A DNA stretch of 64,000 nt from JAQAZP01 sp032127265 (GCA_032127265.1 JAQAZP010000279.1:1-64000), one strand, 5' to 3'; numbered from the stretch's first letter, positions 1-8,814 are shown. Translations and numbers: made by a program. The notes: generated by a model from the letters alone, not told the origin.

Positions 1-5
1 CACCG

Positions 6-52
6 GGCCGATCGCGACTTTTCGGGAAATTCCCGAAATGTCGCGATCGGCC
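6..52. repeat. 47-base near-perfect palindrome
   Basis: Bases 6-28 pair with 30-52 in 22 of 23 positions; the only mismatch is 19/39. The outer arms are GGCCGATCGCGAC and GTCGCGATCGGCC, and the inner core is TTTCGGGAA/TTCCCGAAA around a single central base. No T-tract follows on either strand, so it is not a classical intrinsic terminator. It could be a REP-like element, a dyad operator, or the end of a gene outside the window. Confidence 0.85.
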
Positions 53-236
53 ATGCGGGTTTTCGATCCTTGACTGGCTCTACTATCCTATTAAGCATTA
101 TTAAATCAACATGTTAACTGAATTTTTCGATGGCTTATCCCTGGCGGCACAGGCATTGCAATATTGTGGGGTGTCTTCAAAGTTCAATGATCAGTCAGCC
201 GACGGACTTGGATCCAATACTGGAGCCTGAAATTCG

Positions 237-626
237 ATGAACATCATTACGCTGGAAATGGTGACCGCCACCCGTCAGAGGAAAGAAATAATCTGCACTT
301 TCAGGCAGTTGATCGAACCCACCTCGGCCCAACCCGGATGCCTTATATGCCGGCTGCTCGAGGACCTCAAGGGAGAGAACAGCAACAACCTGGTATACCT
401 CGAAGGATGGCAAAGCGAAATCGATCTCCAGCGCCGGCTCTGTTCAAAACAGTTCAGGATAATCCTCGCCATGATGGAACTGTCAAGTGAAGTGCCGGAG
501 TTCAGAATTCACACCATCTCCAGGACACGGGGTCTGGATGCGATAAAGACGCTACTCGAAACGCAAACACCCAGTGGCGGCCGTCGAAGAAGTGTCCTCC
601 GGAAACCGACCGTCAGCCAGGAATAG
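237..626 (+). CDS. Small antibiotic-biosynthesis-monooxygenase (ABM)-like protein
   Basis: 129 residues with no signal peptide or membrane segment. The central part (about 12-105) reads like the ABM/YgiN ferredoxin-like fold: an opening strand (NIITLEMVTATR), a helix (EIICTFRQLIEPT), then the typical 'PGC...C.LLED' turn, 'LVYLEGWQSEIDLQRRL' and 'KQFRIILAMMEL'. ABM proteins are small dimeric heme-degrading or quinol-oxidising enzymes or stress proteins; I cannot assign a substrate. The ATG is preceded by GGAG at 222-225, spacing about 11. The C-terminal 20 residues are basic and look unstructured. It stands alone, upstream of a secreted protein gene in the same direction. The family call rests on pattern only. 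Confidence 0.6.
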   Translation: MNIITLEMVTATRQRKEIICTFRQLIEPTSAQPGCLICRLLEDLKGENSNNLVYLEGWQSEIDLQRRLCSKQFRIILAMMELSSEVPEFRIHTISRTRGLDAIKTLLETQTPSGGRRRSVLRKPTVSQE

Positions 627-744
627 GTTCATAAAAAGGCGGCCAGGCCGTCCATGCGAGAGAAAGGAGGATATCCGGCAAGGAGCAGTCAGGTGATTCA
701 ATTCCCGTTTCAATGGAAAAAATGCAGTGCAAGGAGTTCGACAA

Positions 745-2697
745 ATGAAAAAATTGATGATCTGTCTCGCGATTCTGTTCGCCGTGGCCACCGGGGCCAA
801 GGCTGAATTCTATACCTTCGGCACCGAGGGCGGGGCCATGGACATGACCGACGACGGCTCCATGGTCGTCGGTCTCTACAACGGTGTTGTCGCTCTCTGG
901 ACCGTGGACGGCGGGTTGGTGCCCATCGCGACGGGTGAATTCAACGGCACGCCATTCGCGTCTATCTCCGGTGACGGCACCACCGTGGCCGCCACGCTGG
1001 AAAATACTGAAACAGCCCTCTGGGAAACGGCGAAATGGACCGAGGCGGGCGGCTGGGAACTGCTGGGCGGACTGCCCGGAGGCGGATCGAGCGATGCTCA
1101 CTTAAGCTCCGGCTGGGGCATCAATGGTGACGGGTCCACCATCGTCGGCCTAGGCTGGCAGGATGCCGGTACCGCCGTGGCGATGCAGTGGACGGCCGAC
1201 GGCGGTGCCGGCCTGATCCAGACCCCCAACGGCGAGAGCAGCCGGGCCAGCGGCATCTCGGCCGACGGCTCTGTCATCGTCGGCTGGTATGGCGCCTGGG
1301 AAGGCGACGTGTTTCATGATCGCCGGCCCACCCGCTGGGTGAACGGCGGCGCCGAGGACGTGTTCATGGGTCACATCCTCGGTGAAGCAACCAACACCAA
1401 CGCCGACGGTACGGTGATTGTCGGCCACGCGATGTTTGACGGTGCGTGGAACCAGACTGCCTTCAAGTACACCGACGCGGACGGCGTCACCGACCTTGGT
1501 CTGCTGGTTCCCGACGAGTACGGCACGGCTTTGAGTGTTGCCAACGACGTCTCCGAGACCGGCATCGTTGTCGGCTGGAGCGGCGACGACTGGGCCTGGG
1601 ATCCCGCGGGGCTCCCCATGGGCGCCGTCTGGCTGCCCGACGGTACGGGGATGAGTGCCCAGGAATACCTAGAGAGCAAGGGCGTGACCGTCGAGCTGCC
1701 CCCCGGCGGCCCGTTTGGTGACTGGTGGATCCGCAGCGTGATGTCGATCTCCGACGATGGACGGATTCTCACCGGCACGGCCACAAACCCGATGCGTCAA
1801 TTCATCGGCTGGTATGCCGTGATCCCGCCCCAGACCGTGAACGTCACCGTGACCGGCGAAGTGGAGTGGAACCAGGTCAATTTCGGCATCTTTGCCGACG
1901 TCAATGCCGGTGACCCGGTGACCATGACCTTCGAGGTCAGTTCGGACAACTACTTCGACAGTCCCACCTATCCCACCCGCGGCTATGCTATCGACCAGGA
2001 CTCGTACGTGCTGACCGTCGGTTCGGCAACTGTGAGTCTGGCGAATCCATATCCCGACGGCCAGGTCCCCTACTTCGTGCTCCGGAACAATGACCCGGCC
2101 GCCGACGGTTTCTTCATCGCCAGCAACAACGTGGACTATCCCTACCCCGGCCTGCCGCTGAACGAGCCCGGCGTCATCGGCGAACCCTTTGAGAGCCACT
2201 ACGATGTGGGCTACACGGAAGAGACCCTCTCCTCGCTCGACATCCTCGACGCGGTGGGGATCTATGACTACACCGGTCTGACCCGTTTCTATTTCAACAT
2301 CGTCGACCTGGGGATGGAGCCGATCGGTCTGCTCTTCACCCAGATGGAGATCGGTGTGGTTGGTCCCTTCGACGTGAGCATCGACTGTCTGACCCCGGTA
2401 ATGACCCTTCCCGAAATTGGCAGCTTCTCTGTGGACGTGACCAATACTTCTGACAGCATGATCGAAGTGGTGGGACAGGTTGACGTGACCCTCTGCAACG
2501 GCGTCACTTACTCAAACGTCCGTGCCGGTGAGACCATGCTCAACTTTGGGGAGACTTACAACAATAGCTGGTCCCAGCCGATCCCGGCCTATCCGACCAC
2601 CTGCGGTTGCGACTTGATCTGGACCGTGGTTGCCCATGAGACCGCCACCATGGTCGAGGCCACCGACAGCTGCACGGTGACCACAACCTGTCAATAG
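745..2697 (+). CDS. Secreted HAF-repeat beta-propeller-like protein
   Basis: 650 residues. A Sec signal peptide (MKKLMICLAILFAVATGAKA) is followed by repeats of the HAF type: 'MTDDGSMVVGLYN', 'ISGDGTTVAAT', 'INGDGSTIVGLGW', 'ISADGSVIVGWYG', 'ISDDGRILTGTATN', spanning about residues 25-360. Such repeats form extracellular propeller-like folds. The region 370-540 is predicted beta sandwich. The last 110 residues carry Cys and the motif NGVTYSNVRAGET, which resembles the C-terminus of the protease at 41364-42707. The start at 745 is chosen over an in-frame GTG at 727 because AAGGAG (731-736) sits 8 bases upstream and the signal peptide begins there. A strong terminator follows at 2790. Its function is unknown; a cell-surface or secreted role is inferred. 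Confidence 0.75.
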   Translation: MKKLMICLAILFAVATGAKAEFYTFGTEGGAMDMTDDGSMVVGLYNGVVALWTVDGGLVPIATGEFNGTPFASISGDGTTVAATLENTETALWETAKWTEAGGWELLGGLPGGGSSDAHLSSGWGINGDGSTIVGLGWQDAGTAVAMQWTADGGAGLIQTPNGESSRASGISADGSVIVGWYGAWEGDVFHDRRPTRWVNGGAEDVFMGHILGEATNTNADGTVIVGHAMFDGAWNQTAFKYTDADGVTDLGLLVPDEYGTALSVANDVSETGIVVGWSGDDWAWDPAGLPMGAVWLPDGTGMSAQEYLESKGVTVELPPGGPFGDWWIRSVMSISDDGRILTGTATNPMRQFIGWYAVIPPQTVNVTVTGEVEWNQVNFGIFADVNAGDPVTMTFEVSSDNYFDSPTYPTRGYAIDQDSYVLTVGSATVSLANPYPDGQVPYFVLRNNDPAADGFFIASNNVDYPYPGLPLNEPGVIGEPFESHYDVGYTEETLSSLDILDAVGIYDYTGLTRFYFNIVDLGMEPIGLLFTQMEIGVVGPFDVSIDCLTPVMTLPEIGSFSVDVTNTSDSMIEVVGQVDVTLCNGVTYSNVRAGETMLNFGETYNNSWSQPIPAYPTTCGCDLIWTVVAHETATMVEATDSCTVTTTCQ

Positions 2698-2789
2698 AGT
2701 GCGGGAAAGCGCTCCCAGCCCGGGCCTGGAGGAGGACGGGCCGGGGGCGCCGAAGCCGATAACGCGATAGATACAGGAACCATGCAATT

Positions 2790-2820
2790 GCCCGGGGGCG
2801 GAGCTCCCGGGCTTTTTTTT
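2790..2820 (+). terminator. Rho-independent terminator of the HAF-repeat gene
   Basis: Stem GCCCGGG (2790-2796) with CCCGGGC (2806-2812), a 9-base loop, then eight Ts (2813-2820). It lies between convergent genes and ends just before the stop codon of the minus-strand porin. Confidence 0.88.
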
Positions 2821-2829
2821 GGCCGGCAA

Positions 2830-4086
2830 TCAGTAGTCGATCTGGATGCGCAGGGTGGCGATCAGGGTGCGGCCCGTGTCGGCGAGGCAGGCCTGGATTC
2901 CATCCAGCATCACCCGGCAGTGCTGGTTGAGGTGCCAGTTCAGGCCCAGCGTAAAGTCGCTCAGCCGGCCGCCATGCACTTCAGCGTCGTCGAGGTCCAG
3001 GGCCGAGTATCGTGCAGCCACCTGCCAGGCGCCGGGGCCGTCATCCCTGAAGACGCTGCTCTTCAGCGATGTCTGAACGAATGTACCTGTTGCCGGGTCA
3101 TAGGCCCGGTGCTCGCCGGTGATGAACCAGCTGACCTGGACATATCCGCCGGTAAACACCGGGTCGCCGGCCTCGTCGCTCCGCACCGCCGAGCGGACGA
3201 GTTCCCCCTGCAGCGACAGCGGTCCCAGCACCAGGGCTGATTCGAAATTGGTGATCAGCGTGCCGTCGGCTGCGAACTGCCCGGTGTCCACAAAACGCGG
3301 CGCCTGGAAGGACTCCGGCAGTGCTGCGATCCGGCAGTAGTCCAGGTCGCGGACGCTGCCGGCCAGGCCGAGGTGCAGCAGGCGGTCGTCGGCCGGCTGC
3401 CAGGGCAGGGCGGTGAGGCGGCCCGAAACGGTGATTCCCGACCCCTTGCCGAGGTTGTAGCCGTCCACGTCGCGGTAGAGACCGGCGGACCAGGTCATCC
3501 GCTGGTTCAGCAAATCGGCCTGGTTGACGATCCCCCGGTTGCGCAGCGGCAGCAGGAAGAAGGCCAGCGAGCGCTCGGTGAACACCACGTGGTTGGTGCT
3601 GGCCTGCTGCTCGAGGCCCATGGGCTCCTTGACGCTGCCGAACCGGAGGGTCCCGGCCACCGGCAGGTCACGGACACCGACGTAGAGGTCGCGGAAATTG
3701 CGGAAGTTTTCAGTGACCTTGACGAAGTCGTAGTCGGCCTTGAAGATCAGGCGATCGGCACAGGAGCCGGAGATGCAGAGACGGGCGCGGCGGAAATCGA
3801 TGCTGTCCTCCAGCGCCAGGCCGTTGTTCACGGTGTCGCTGACCGCCTGGTCCTCATCGAACCAGCCGGCGTCTGTCAGCAGCCGGCCGCCGAAGCGCAG
3901 TTTCAGGCGGCCGCCGTCCGATTTCCAGGTGATTCCATGGTCCCAACCGGCCTTCAGGCCGCCGGCTGAAGATGGGTCATCATCCGCTGCTCGCAGAATG
4001 GGGCTGGAGAAAAGGGGGACCGCCAGAAAAAGGGCTGCCGTCAGGATGGCCGCTGGTGTTGAGAACAGGGAATGACGGATGATCAC
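2830..4086 (-). CDS. Phosphate-selective porin O/P-like outer-membrane protein
   Basis: 418 residues with an N-terminal signal sequence (hydrophobic stretch about 11-32, cleavage near LRAADD). The mature part is made of alternating amphipathic strands and has the hallmarks of the OprP/OprO family: 'LRFGGRLLTDAGWFD', 'FRRARLCISGSCADRLIFKADYDF', 'FRDLYVGVRDLP', 'LRFGSVKEPMGLEQQAS', and a C-terminus ending in an aromatic residue (IQIDY) as expected for BAM recognition. The family forms trimeric outer-membrane channels, often for anions; selectivity here is unknown. The start is GTG with GGAGG 9 bases upstream. The upstream region has an AT-rich promoter zone flanked by an inverted repeat (4140-4202), suggesting regulation. 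It has the same orientation as the next porin gene but is separated by a terminator. Confidence 0.85.
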   Translation of the reverse strand: MIIRHSLFSTPAAILTAALFLAVPLFSSPILRAADDDPSSAGGLKAGWDHGITWKSDGGRLKLRFGGRLLTDAGWFDEDQAVSDTVNNGLALEDSIDFRRARLCISGSCADRLIFKADYDFVKVTENFRNFRDLYVGVRDLPVAGTLRFGSVKEPMGLEQQASTNHVVFTERSLAFFLLPLRNRGIVNQADLLNQRMTWSAGLYRDVDGYNLGKGSGITVSGRLTALPWQPADDRLLHLGLAGSVRDLDYCRIAALPESFQAPRFVDTGQFAADGTLITNFESALVLGPLSLQGELVRSAVRSDEAGDPVFTGGYVQVSWFITGEHRAYDPATGTFVQTSLKSSVFRDDGPGAWQVAARYSALDLDDAEVHGGRLSDFTLGLNWHLNQHCRVMLDGIQACLADTGRTLIATLRIQIDY

Positions 4087-4139
4087 AGTGGTGTGCCTCC
4101 ACCTCGATTCACGATATGAGCCGCGACTATATCACCACT

Positions 4140-4202
4140 TCCCTTCCGGTTAAATAGTCAATATATCTATTAGTTATATAGCCAATATACTTCCGGAAGG
4201 GA
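4140..4202 (-). promoter_or_regulatory. Putative operator/promoter of the OprP-like porin
   Basis: A perfect 10-base inverted repeat, TCCCTTCCGG (4140-4149) and CCGGAAGGGA (4193-4202), encloses a very AT-rich segment holding two direct repeats, ATAGTCAATATA (4154-4165) and ATAGCCAATATA (4178-4189), 24 bases apart. Such spacing (a little over two helical turns) suits a repeated regulator site over a promoter. No -35/-10 pair is clear enough to name. A phosphate-type regulator would be plausible for this porin family but is not shown. Confidence 0.5.
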
Positions 4203-4233
4203 GGGATGCGGCAGCGACGGTCATCTTCCGTAC

Positions 4234-4260
4234 AAAAAAATCGGGAGCGTTTGCTCCCGG
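4234..4260 (-). terminator. Rho-independent terminator on the minus strand
   Basis: Read on the minus strand, CGGGAGC pairs with GCTCCCG around a 4-base loop (stem 4242-4248/4253-4259), followed by a run of Ts (the A-run at 4234-4240 on the plus strand). It serves the porin at 4388-5482. Confidence 0.8.
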
Positions 4261-4342
4261 GGCAGATTCACTGAACGTGAATCCTGTCCGCGCCAGCCAC
4301 CGGCGCCTCGAATGGGGACCGGTGCGTTTCACGAACTGTGAG

Positions 4343-4378
4343 AAAACCGCCGGCGCCTCAATGGGCGCCGACGGTTTT
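4343..4378 (-). terminator. Hairpin directly after porin stop codon
   Basis: AAAACCG(C)CGGCGCC pairs with GGCGCCG(A)CGGTTTT, giving a long GC stem flanked by A/T tracts on both sides, within 10 bases of the stop codon at 4388. It is probably a first, imperfect terminator or RNA-stabilising hairpin ahead of the stronger one at 4234-4260. Confidence 0.6.
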
Positions 4379-4387
4379 GCTATTATC

Positions 4388-5482
4388 TCAGAATTTGATC
4401 TGGAGGGTCAACTGCAGCCGGTCGTCGGCATCGCGGTCGTCCTCGAAATCCACGTGGTCCCAGTCGGCGACCAGCGTGTTGTGGCTCCCCATGTCATAGG
4501 CCATGCCCGCGATATAGCGGGTCTGCCCATCGTTGTCGACATCTGTGTCGAAGTCGAACTCGTCGTAGCGGCCGAAGAGGCTGAACGCCTTCGATTCGAG
4601 CAGTTTGACCTCGCCGAATAACGAGTAGCCGTCCCGGGCCAGGGCGTCGCCGTTCTCGTCCACCGCCGAACCCGTCTGGTTGCCGTCACCGGCATAGTAG
4701 GTGGCGGTGACCGCGCCGCGGCTGAACTCGTAGCTGACCATGCCGGCGTTGACCGTCCAATTCGGCTCCTCAGCGTTATTGCCGTCGCCGGTGAGGCCGA
4801 AGTAGGAGAACTGCAGCCCCTTGACCGAGTCGGGGAGGGGGCGGACAGTGAGCCGGCCCTCGATCACTTTGCCGGTGTTCTCTTCCTTGGCGTGGTAGCC
4901 GCCGCCGTTGTAGACACCGACGGCGAAGCTGCCATAGCGGCCCGGATAGTATTTCACTCCGTCGAGCTTTGAGCCGAAGAAGCCGCCGAAAGTAAAACCG
5001 AAGTCGGCGGAGTTGAAGGTCCCATTGCGCTCCACGAACATCGTGTCCTGCATCCGGTAGTGGTTGATGTGCTCCTCGAAGTCGAGCCAGGGCATGTGCA
5101 CCACACCGAACTCGAGCCAGGGCTGCCATGACATGCCCTGCCACTTGAACTTGCCGTAGGCATATTTCAGACGAACCTTGAGATCGCCTTCGCCGTCCTG
5201 GTGCACGTCGGGGGTGATCCGCCCCTGGAGGACCGTTCCGCCTTCCCAGCGGAGAACGTCCTTTTCAATGTTGATGTAGCCCCGCTTGACGGTGAACTTG
5301 CTGTAGCTCTCGCCCCCGGTATCACCATCCTGGTACGAGAGATACCACAGCCCGCCGATCTTCAGACCGTCCAGGCCCTTGACGACTTCGACCCCCTGCC
5401 CCTCGTCGGCACTTGCCGCGGCCGGCAGCCACATCGCGAGAATCATCAGGGCCATGACGGAAACAAGCATCTTCTTCAACAT
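4388..5482 (-). CDS. Outer-membrane beta-barrel porin
   Basis: 364 residues. The signal peptide (about 1-25, MLKKMLVSVMALMILAMWLP, then AAASA) is followed by a barrel: 'SYSKFTVKRGYINIEKDVL', 'LQGRITPDVHQDGEGDLKVR', 'YAYGKFKWQGMSWQPWLEFG', repeated YxG/aromatic-girdle strands, and a terminal Phe (LQLTLQIKF) typical of BAM substrates. The pattern of N-terminal strands with a helical loop resembles P-type/OprO-like porins, though it is shorter than the neighbouring porin and clearly diverged. Substrate unknown. AAGGAG lies 9 bases before the ATG. Two hairpins follow the stop. It probably forms its own transcription unit. Confidence 0.8.
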   Translation of the reverse strand: MLKKMLVSVMALMILAMWLPAAASADEGQGVEVVKGLDGLKIGGLWYLSYQDGDTGGESYSKFTVKRGYINIEKDVLRWEGGTVLQGRITPDVHQDGEGDLKVRLKYAYGKFKWQGMSWQPWLEFGVVHMPWLDFEEHINHYRMQDTMFVERNGTFNSADFGFTFGGFFGSKLDGVKYYPGRYGSFAVGVYNGGGYHAKEENTGKVIEGRLTVRPLPDSVKGLQFSYFGLTGDGNNAEEPNWTVNAGMVSYEFSRGAVTATYYAGDGNQTGSAVDENGDALARDGYSLFGEVKLLESKAFSLFGRYDEFDFDTDVDNDGQTRYIAGMAYDMGSHNTLVADWDHVDFEDDRDADDRLQLTLQIKF

Positions 5483-5665
5483 CTAACCGTTCTCCTTTTC
5501 TTTCGTGCGGGGCGCCACTGATGCCCCAGTGCCGACAATGATCAGACCGGTTCTCATGCGAGGCCGGAGGCGTCCATGCCTCAATCAATGCAGGCGGATT
5601 ATGCGTTTGAAGTGTTAAGGTTTGATGAGTGAAAAGTATATGTTCAATAAACCGGATCCGCCGGA

Positions 5666-6592
5666 TCACCGTCGTTCGGGGAAGCCGATGAACAACACCT
5701 CGGTGTCCAGCCGGACGCCGAACTGTTCGAAGACCCGCCCGCGGACACGCTCCATCAGTATGTGGATGTCGGCGGCCGTGGCCGAGCCGCGGTTGAGGAT
5801 GAAGTTGGCGTGCTTCACCGAAACCTCGGCGCCCCCTTCGCGCATCCCCTTGCAGCCGGCGGCCTCCACCAGCCGCCCGGCGTAGTCCCCCGGCGGTCTT
5901 TTAAAGATACTGCCCGCCGAGGGGTAGTCCAGCGGTTGGCGGGATTCGCGGCGGGCGATGATCTCCTCGCGGGTCTCCTTCAGCTTGACTGCGTCCCCCG
6001 TTTCCAGCTGCAGGTCGCAGCCGAGGAGTATCAGTTCTGCAAGGCCCGCGGCCGTGCGGTAGTCGAACCCGGCGTTGTCCCGAGGCACTTCCACCGCTTG
6101 GCCCTCCCGGGTCAGGCCGCGCACTGTCACCACCCGGTCGCCGATCTCGGTGCCGAAGGCGCCGGCGTTCATTATCAGCGCCCCGCCCACCGTGCCGGGG
6201 ATCCCGGAAAGCTGCTCCAGGCCGCCCAGGGATCTCTCCTCGCAAAAGAGCACCAGCCGTTCCAGGCTGCGGCCGGCGCCGACCCGCACCCGGTCGCCGT
6301 CGGCCTCCAGCCGGCGACAACCGGCCTCGAGGTTGATCACCAGGCCGCGAAACCCCTCGTCGGCCACCACCACATTGGTCCCTCGGCCGAGGATCAGCGC
6401 CGGCACGCCGTGGTCGGCGGCACGCCGCAACAGCAGCTGAACAGCCCCGCTATCCGGAGGGACGCAAAACGCGTCGGCTGGTCCGCCCACCCCGAATGAG
6501 GTGTGACGGGACAGCGGCTCGTCCGCCCGTAGCAGCTCCTCACAGCCGCGAAAAATCTGTCGGATCACCGCCGGTGGCACGGATCCGGTCAT
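5666..6592 (-). CDS. murB: UDP-N-acetylenolpyruvoylglucosamine reductase
   Basis: 308 residues. It catalyses the NADPH-dependent reduction of UDP-GlcNAc-enolpyruvate to UDP-MurNAc in peptidoglycan precursor synthesis (cytoplasm, FAD enzyme). The FAD-binding half has 'SFGVGGPAD', 'LGRGTNVVVADEGFRGLVI' and 'LSGIPGTVGGALIMNAGAFG'. The MurB C-terminal domain has the catalytic Ser in 'SAGSIFKRP', then 'GDYAGRLVEAAGCKG', 'VSVKHANFILN' and the final catalytic Glu in 'LDTEVLFIG'. The short form lacking the extra loop fits type II MurB. It overlaps the upstream peptidase gene by 4 bases (ATGA), so the two are co-transcribed and translationally coupled; GGAGGAGG lies just upstream. It is not inside a mur/fts cluster here. 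Confidence 0.95.
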   Translation of the reverse strand: MTGSVPPAVIRQIFRGCEELLRADEPLSRHTSFGVGGPADAFCVPPDSGAVQLLLRRAADHGVPALILGRGTNVVVADEGFRGLVINLEAGCRRLEADGDRVRVGAGRSLERLVLFCEERSLGGLEQLSGIPGTVGGALIMNAGAFGTEIGDRVVTVRGLTREGQAVEVPRDNAGFDYRTAAGLAELILLGCDLQLETGDAVKLKETREEIIARRESRQPLDYPSAGSIFKRPPGDYAGRLVEAAGCKGMREGGAEVSVKHANFILNRGSATAADIHILMERVRGRVFEQFGVRLDTEVLFIGFPERR

Positions 6593-8814
6593 TCGGCATC
6601 CTCCTCCAGCACGGGCGGCGTCCGGTGCGGTTCCAGGGTTTCCTCGAAGAAACGGGTCAGGCGCTGGAAGATGTGCAGGTGGGCGTGCTCTTCCCGCATG
6701 GAGTGATCCTTGTCGGGGCAGATGATCAGGTCATACCGCTTCCCTGCTTTATTGAACGCCTCCACCATCTTCGCCGTGTTGCGGAAATGGACGTTGTCGT
6801 CGGCGGTGCCGTGGGCCAGCAGGAGCCGTCCCTCGAGGTTCTTCGCGTGGTTCACCGGTGCCGTGACCTTGTACCCCCGCTCGTTTTCCACGGGCAGACC
6901 CATGTATCGTTCGGTGTAAATCGTATCGTATTCCCGCCAGTCGGTAACCGGCGCCACCGCCGCCCCGGCGGCAAAGACCCCGGGGGAGCGAAGCATGGCA
7001 TTGAGGGCCATGGTGCCGCCGTAGCTCCAACCGTAGATCCCGATGCGCTGCGGGTCGACGTAGGGCAGCGATTTCAGGTAGCGCACCCCGCAGAGCTGGT
7101 CCTCCAGCTCCTGTTCACCGAGGTGGCGATCCACTGCCCGTTCCCAGGCGGCGCCGCGCCGTGCCGATCCGCGGTTGTCCAGCCAGAAGACCACGAACCC
7201 CCGCTGGGCCAGCAGCTGCAGCCAGAGGCTGGTGGTGGACCGCCAGCCGTCCCTTACCACCTGGGCGTGGGGGCCGCCGTAGGTGTAGACCACTACCGGG
7301 TATTTACGTGAGCGTGTCATCCCCGGGGGGAGGAGCAGCGCCGCGGGCAGCCGGGTCCCGTCGCCGGCAATGACCTCGACGAAATTCGGCTGGCGCAGGC
7401 GGTAGCGCCGCAGGTCCGCTCCCGCCCCCTCGTGGATGATCCCCAGCAGGGTGCCGTCGGAGCGGTGGAGGGTGAACCGCGGCGGGCGGTGAAAGGCCGA
7501 GTGCTCGTCCACGAAGGAGCGGCCGTGTGGGCTCATGGTGATGGTGTGCCACCCCGGGGCTCGAGTGATGCGGGTCAGGCCGCTGCCGTCCAGGCCTACC
7601 CGGTAGAGATGGCGTTCCAGAGGGGTCTCTTTGCTGGCGGTGAAGTAGATCTGCCCGGTGTCTTCGTCCAGTCCGGCGATCTCGTCCACCTGCCAGGCCC
7701 CGCTGGTCAGTTGCACCGGTTGTCCGCCTCTGCCGGGGTAGCGGTACAGGTGGCGCCAGCCGTCACGCTCCGAGCTCCAGATGAATCCGCCGCCCCGGAG
7801 AAAGCGGAGATCGTCGGCCAGGTTGACCCAGCTGGGGTTTGTTTCTTCCAGCAGCGCTTCCGTCTCCCCCTCGCCAATCGCCGCCACGGTCAGCAGCTCC
7901 AGCCGGCGCTGGTCACGGCTCAGCCGCTGGAGCACCAGGCGGCTGCCATCGGGCAGCCAGCCCAGGCGGGCCAGGTAGGATTCACCGTCAGCGCCGCGGC
8001 CCGGATCGATCCACCGGGTATCGCCATCAGACACATCCACCACCCCCACCTTCACCCGGGCATTGGGCTCCCCCGGCCGCGGGTAATACTGCATGGTGAC
8101 CGAGGGGTCTGCCCCGGAATAGTTCATCAGCGGCCACTGCCGGACTCCGGCCTGGTCGAAGCGGTAGAAGACGATTCGCCGGCTGTCCGGGGACCAGGAG
8201 AAACCGGAATCGAGATCAAGCTCCTCGACATGGACCCAGTCGGCGGCACCATTGATCACCGGCCCGCCGCCGTCACTGGTCAGTTGCCGCTCCTCACCGC
8301 CGGCGAGTTCCACCACGTGCAGGTTCTGACCGCGGACAAAACCCACCCGGGACGAATCCGGCGAGAACTGCGGGTCGCTTTCCTCACCGCCGCTGGTCAA
8401 ACGCTGCCATCGATCCGACCCGGAGTCGAGGAGAAACAGTCCGCTGCCGGTCTCCACCAGCAGACGCTTGCTGTCGGGGGACCAGTGGTGGGCCGTGATC
8501 CCGGTCAGCAGATCCTGGTCAGTACCGCTGATCCCGGTGGGGGGGATGGTGGCGGCCAGTTTGTCCGGCTTGCCTGAGCCGAGGTTCATGGCCAGCAGAC
8601 TGGTTTCCCCCCCCGCGTCAAGGAGGAAACTGACCGTTGTGCCGTCAGGTGACCACTGGAAATCAGAGGGATCCGTGCCGCTCACCGGTTCCCCGCCAAA
8701 GATCGCCTCCACGGTGAGCCGTTCCCAGACCTGGGCCTGTCCGTCGGCCGTCAGGCCGGCGGGCAGCAGCAGGGCGATGATCAGGGGGAGCAGACTGGTC
8801 CAGCGGGTTCTCAT
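6589..8814 (-). CDS. S9B dipeptidyl-peptidase IV family serine protease, secreted
   Basis: 741 residues. A signal peptide (MRTRWTSLLPLIIALLLPAG) leads to an eight-blade-like N-terminal propeller with TolB/DPP4 repeats ('DFQWSPDGTTVSFL', 'AHHWSPDSKRLLVE', 'DPQFSPDSSRVGFV', 'GFSWSPDSRRIVFYRFD', 'WVHVEELDLD'), then an alpha/beta hydrolase domain. The catalytic triad is visible: Ser597 in GWSYGG, Asp672 in HGTADDNVHF and His704 in DKDHSM. It should remove X-Pro or X-Ala dipeptides from peptides in the periplasm. The start is placed at 8814 (AAGGAG 10 bases upstream) rather than at TTG 8868, because a promoter (8874-8902) predicts transcription beginning near 8867. It is the first gene of an operon with murB. 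Confidence 0.9.
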   Translation of the reverse strand: MRTRWTSLLPLIIALLLPAGLTADGQAQVWERLTVEAIFGGEPVSGTDPSDFQWSPDGTTVSFLLDAGGETSLLAMNLGSGKPDKLAATIPPTGISGTDQDLLTGITAHHWSPDSKRLLVETGSGLFLLDSGSDRWQRLTSGGEESDPQFSPDSSRVGFVRGQNLHVVELAGGEERQLTSDGGGPVINGAADWVHVEELDLDSGFSWSPDSRRIVFYRFDQAGVRQWPLMNYSGADPSVTMQYYPRPGEPNARVKVGVVDVSDGDTRWIDPGRGADGESYLARLGWLPDGSRLVLQRLSRDQRRLELLTVAAIGEGETEALLEETNPSWVNLADDLRFLRGGGFIWSSERDGWRHLYRYPGRGGQPVQLTSGAWQVDEIAGLDEDTGQIYFTASKETPLERHLYRVGLDGSGLTRITRAPGWHTITMSPHGRSFVDEHSAFHRPPRFTLHRSDGTLLGIIHEGAGADLRRYRLRQPNFVEVIAGDGTRLPAALLLPPGMTRSRKYPVVVYTYGGPHAQVVRDGWRSTTSLWLQLLAQRGFVVFWLDNRGSARRGAAWERAVDRHLGEQELEDQLCGVRYLKSLPYVDPQRIGIYGWSYGGTMALNAMLRSPGVFAAGAAVAPVTDWREYDTIYTERYMGLPVENERGYKVTAPVNHAKNLEGRLLLAHGTADDNVHFRNTAKMVEAFNKAGKRYDLIICPDKDHSMREEHAHLHIFQRLTRFFEETLEPHRTPPVLEEDAE

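Larger units (their letters stand above)
4087..4387. other. Intergenic region between two porin genes
   Basis: About 300 bases with no convincing gene. It contains an AT-rich putative promoter/operator zone for the porin at 2830-4086 (4140-4202), a terminator-like hairpin at 4234-4260 and a second hairpin at 4343-4378, both reading as ends of the upstream minus-strand porin at 4388-5482. Confidence 0.7.
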
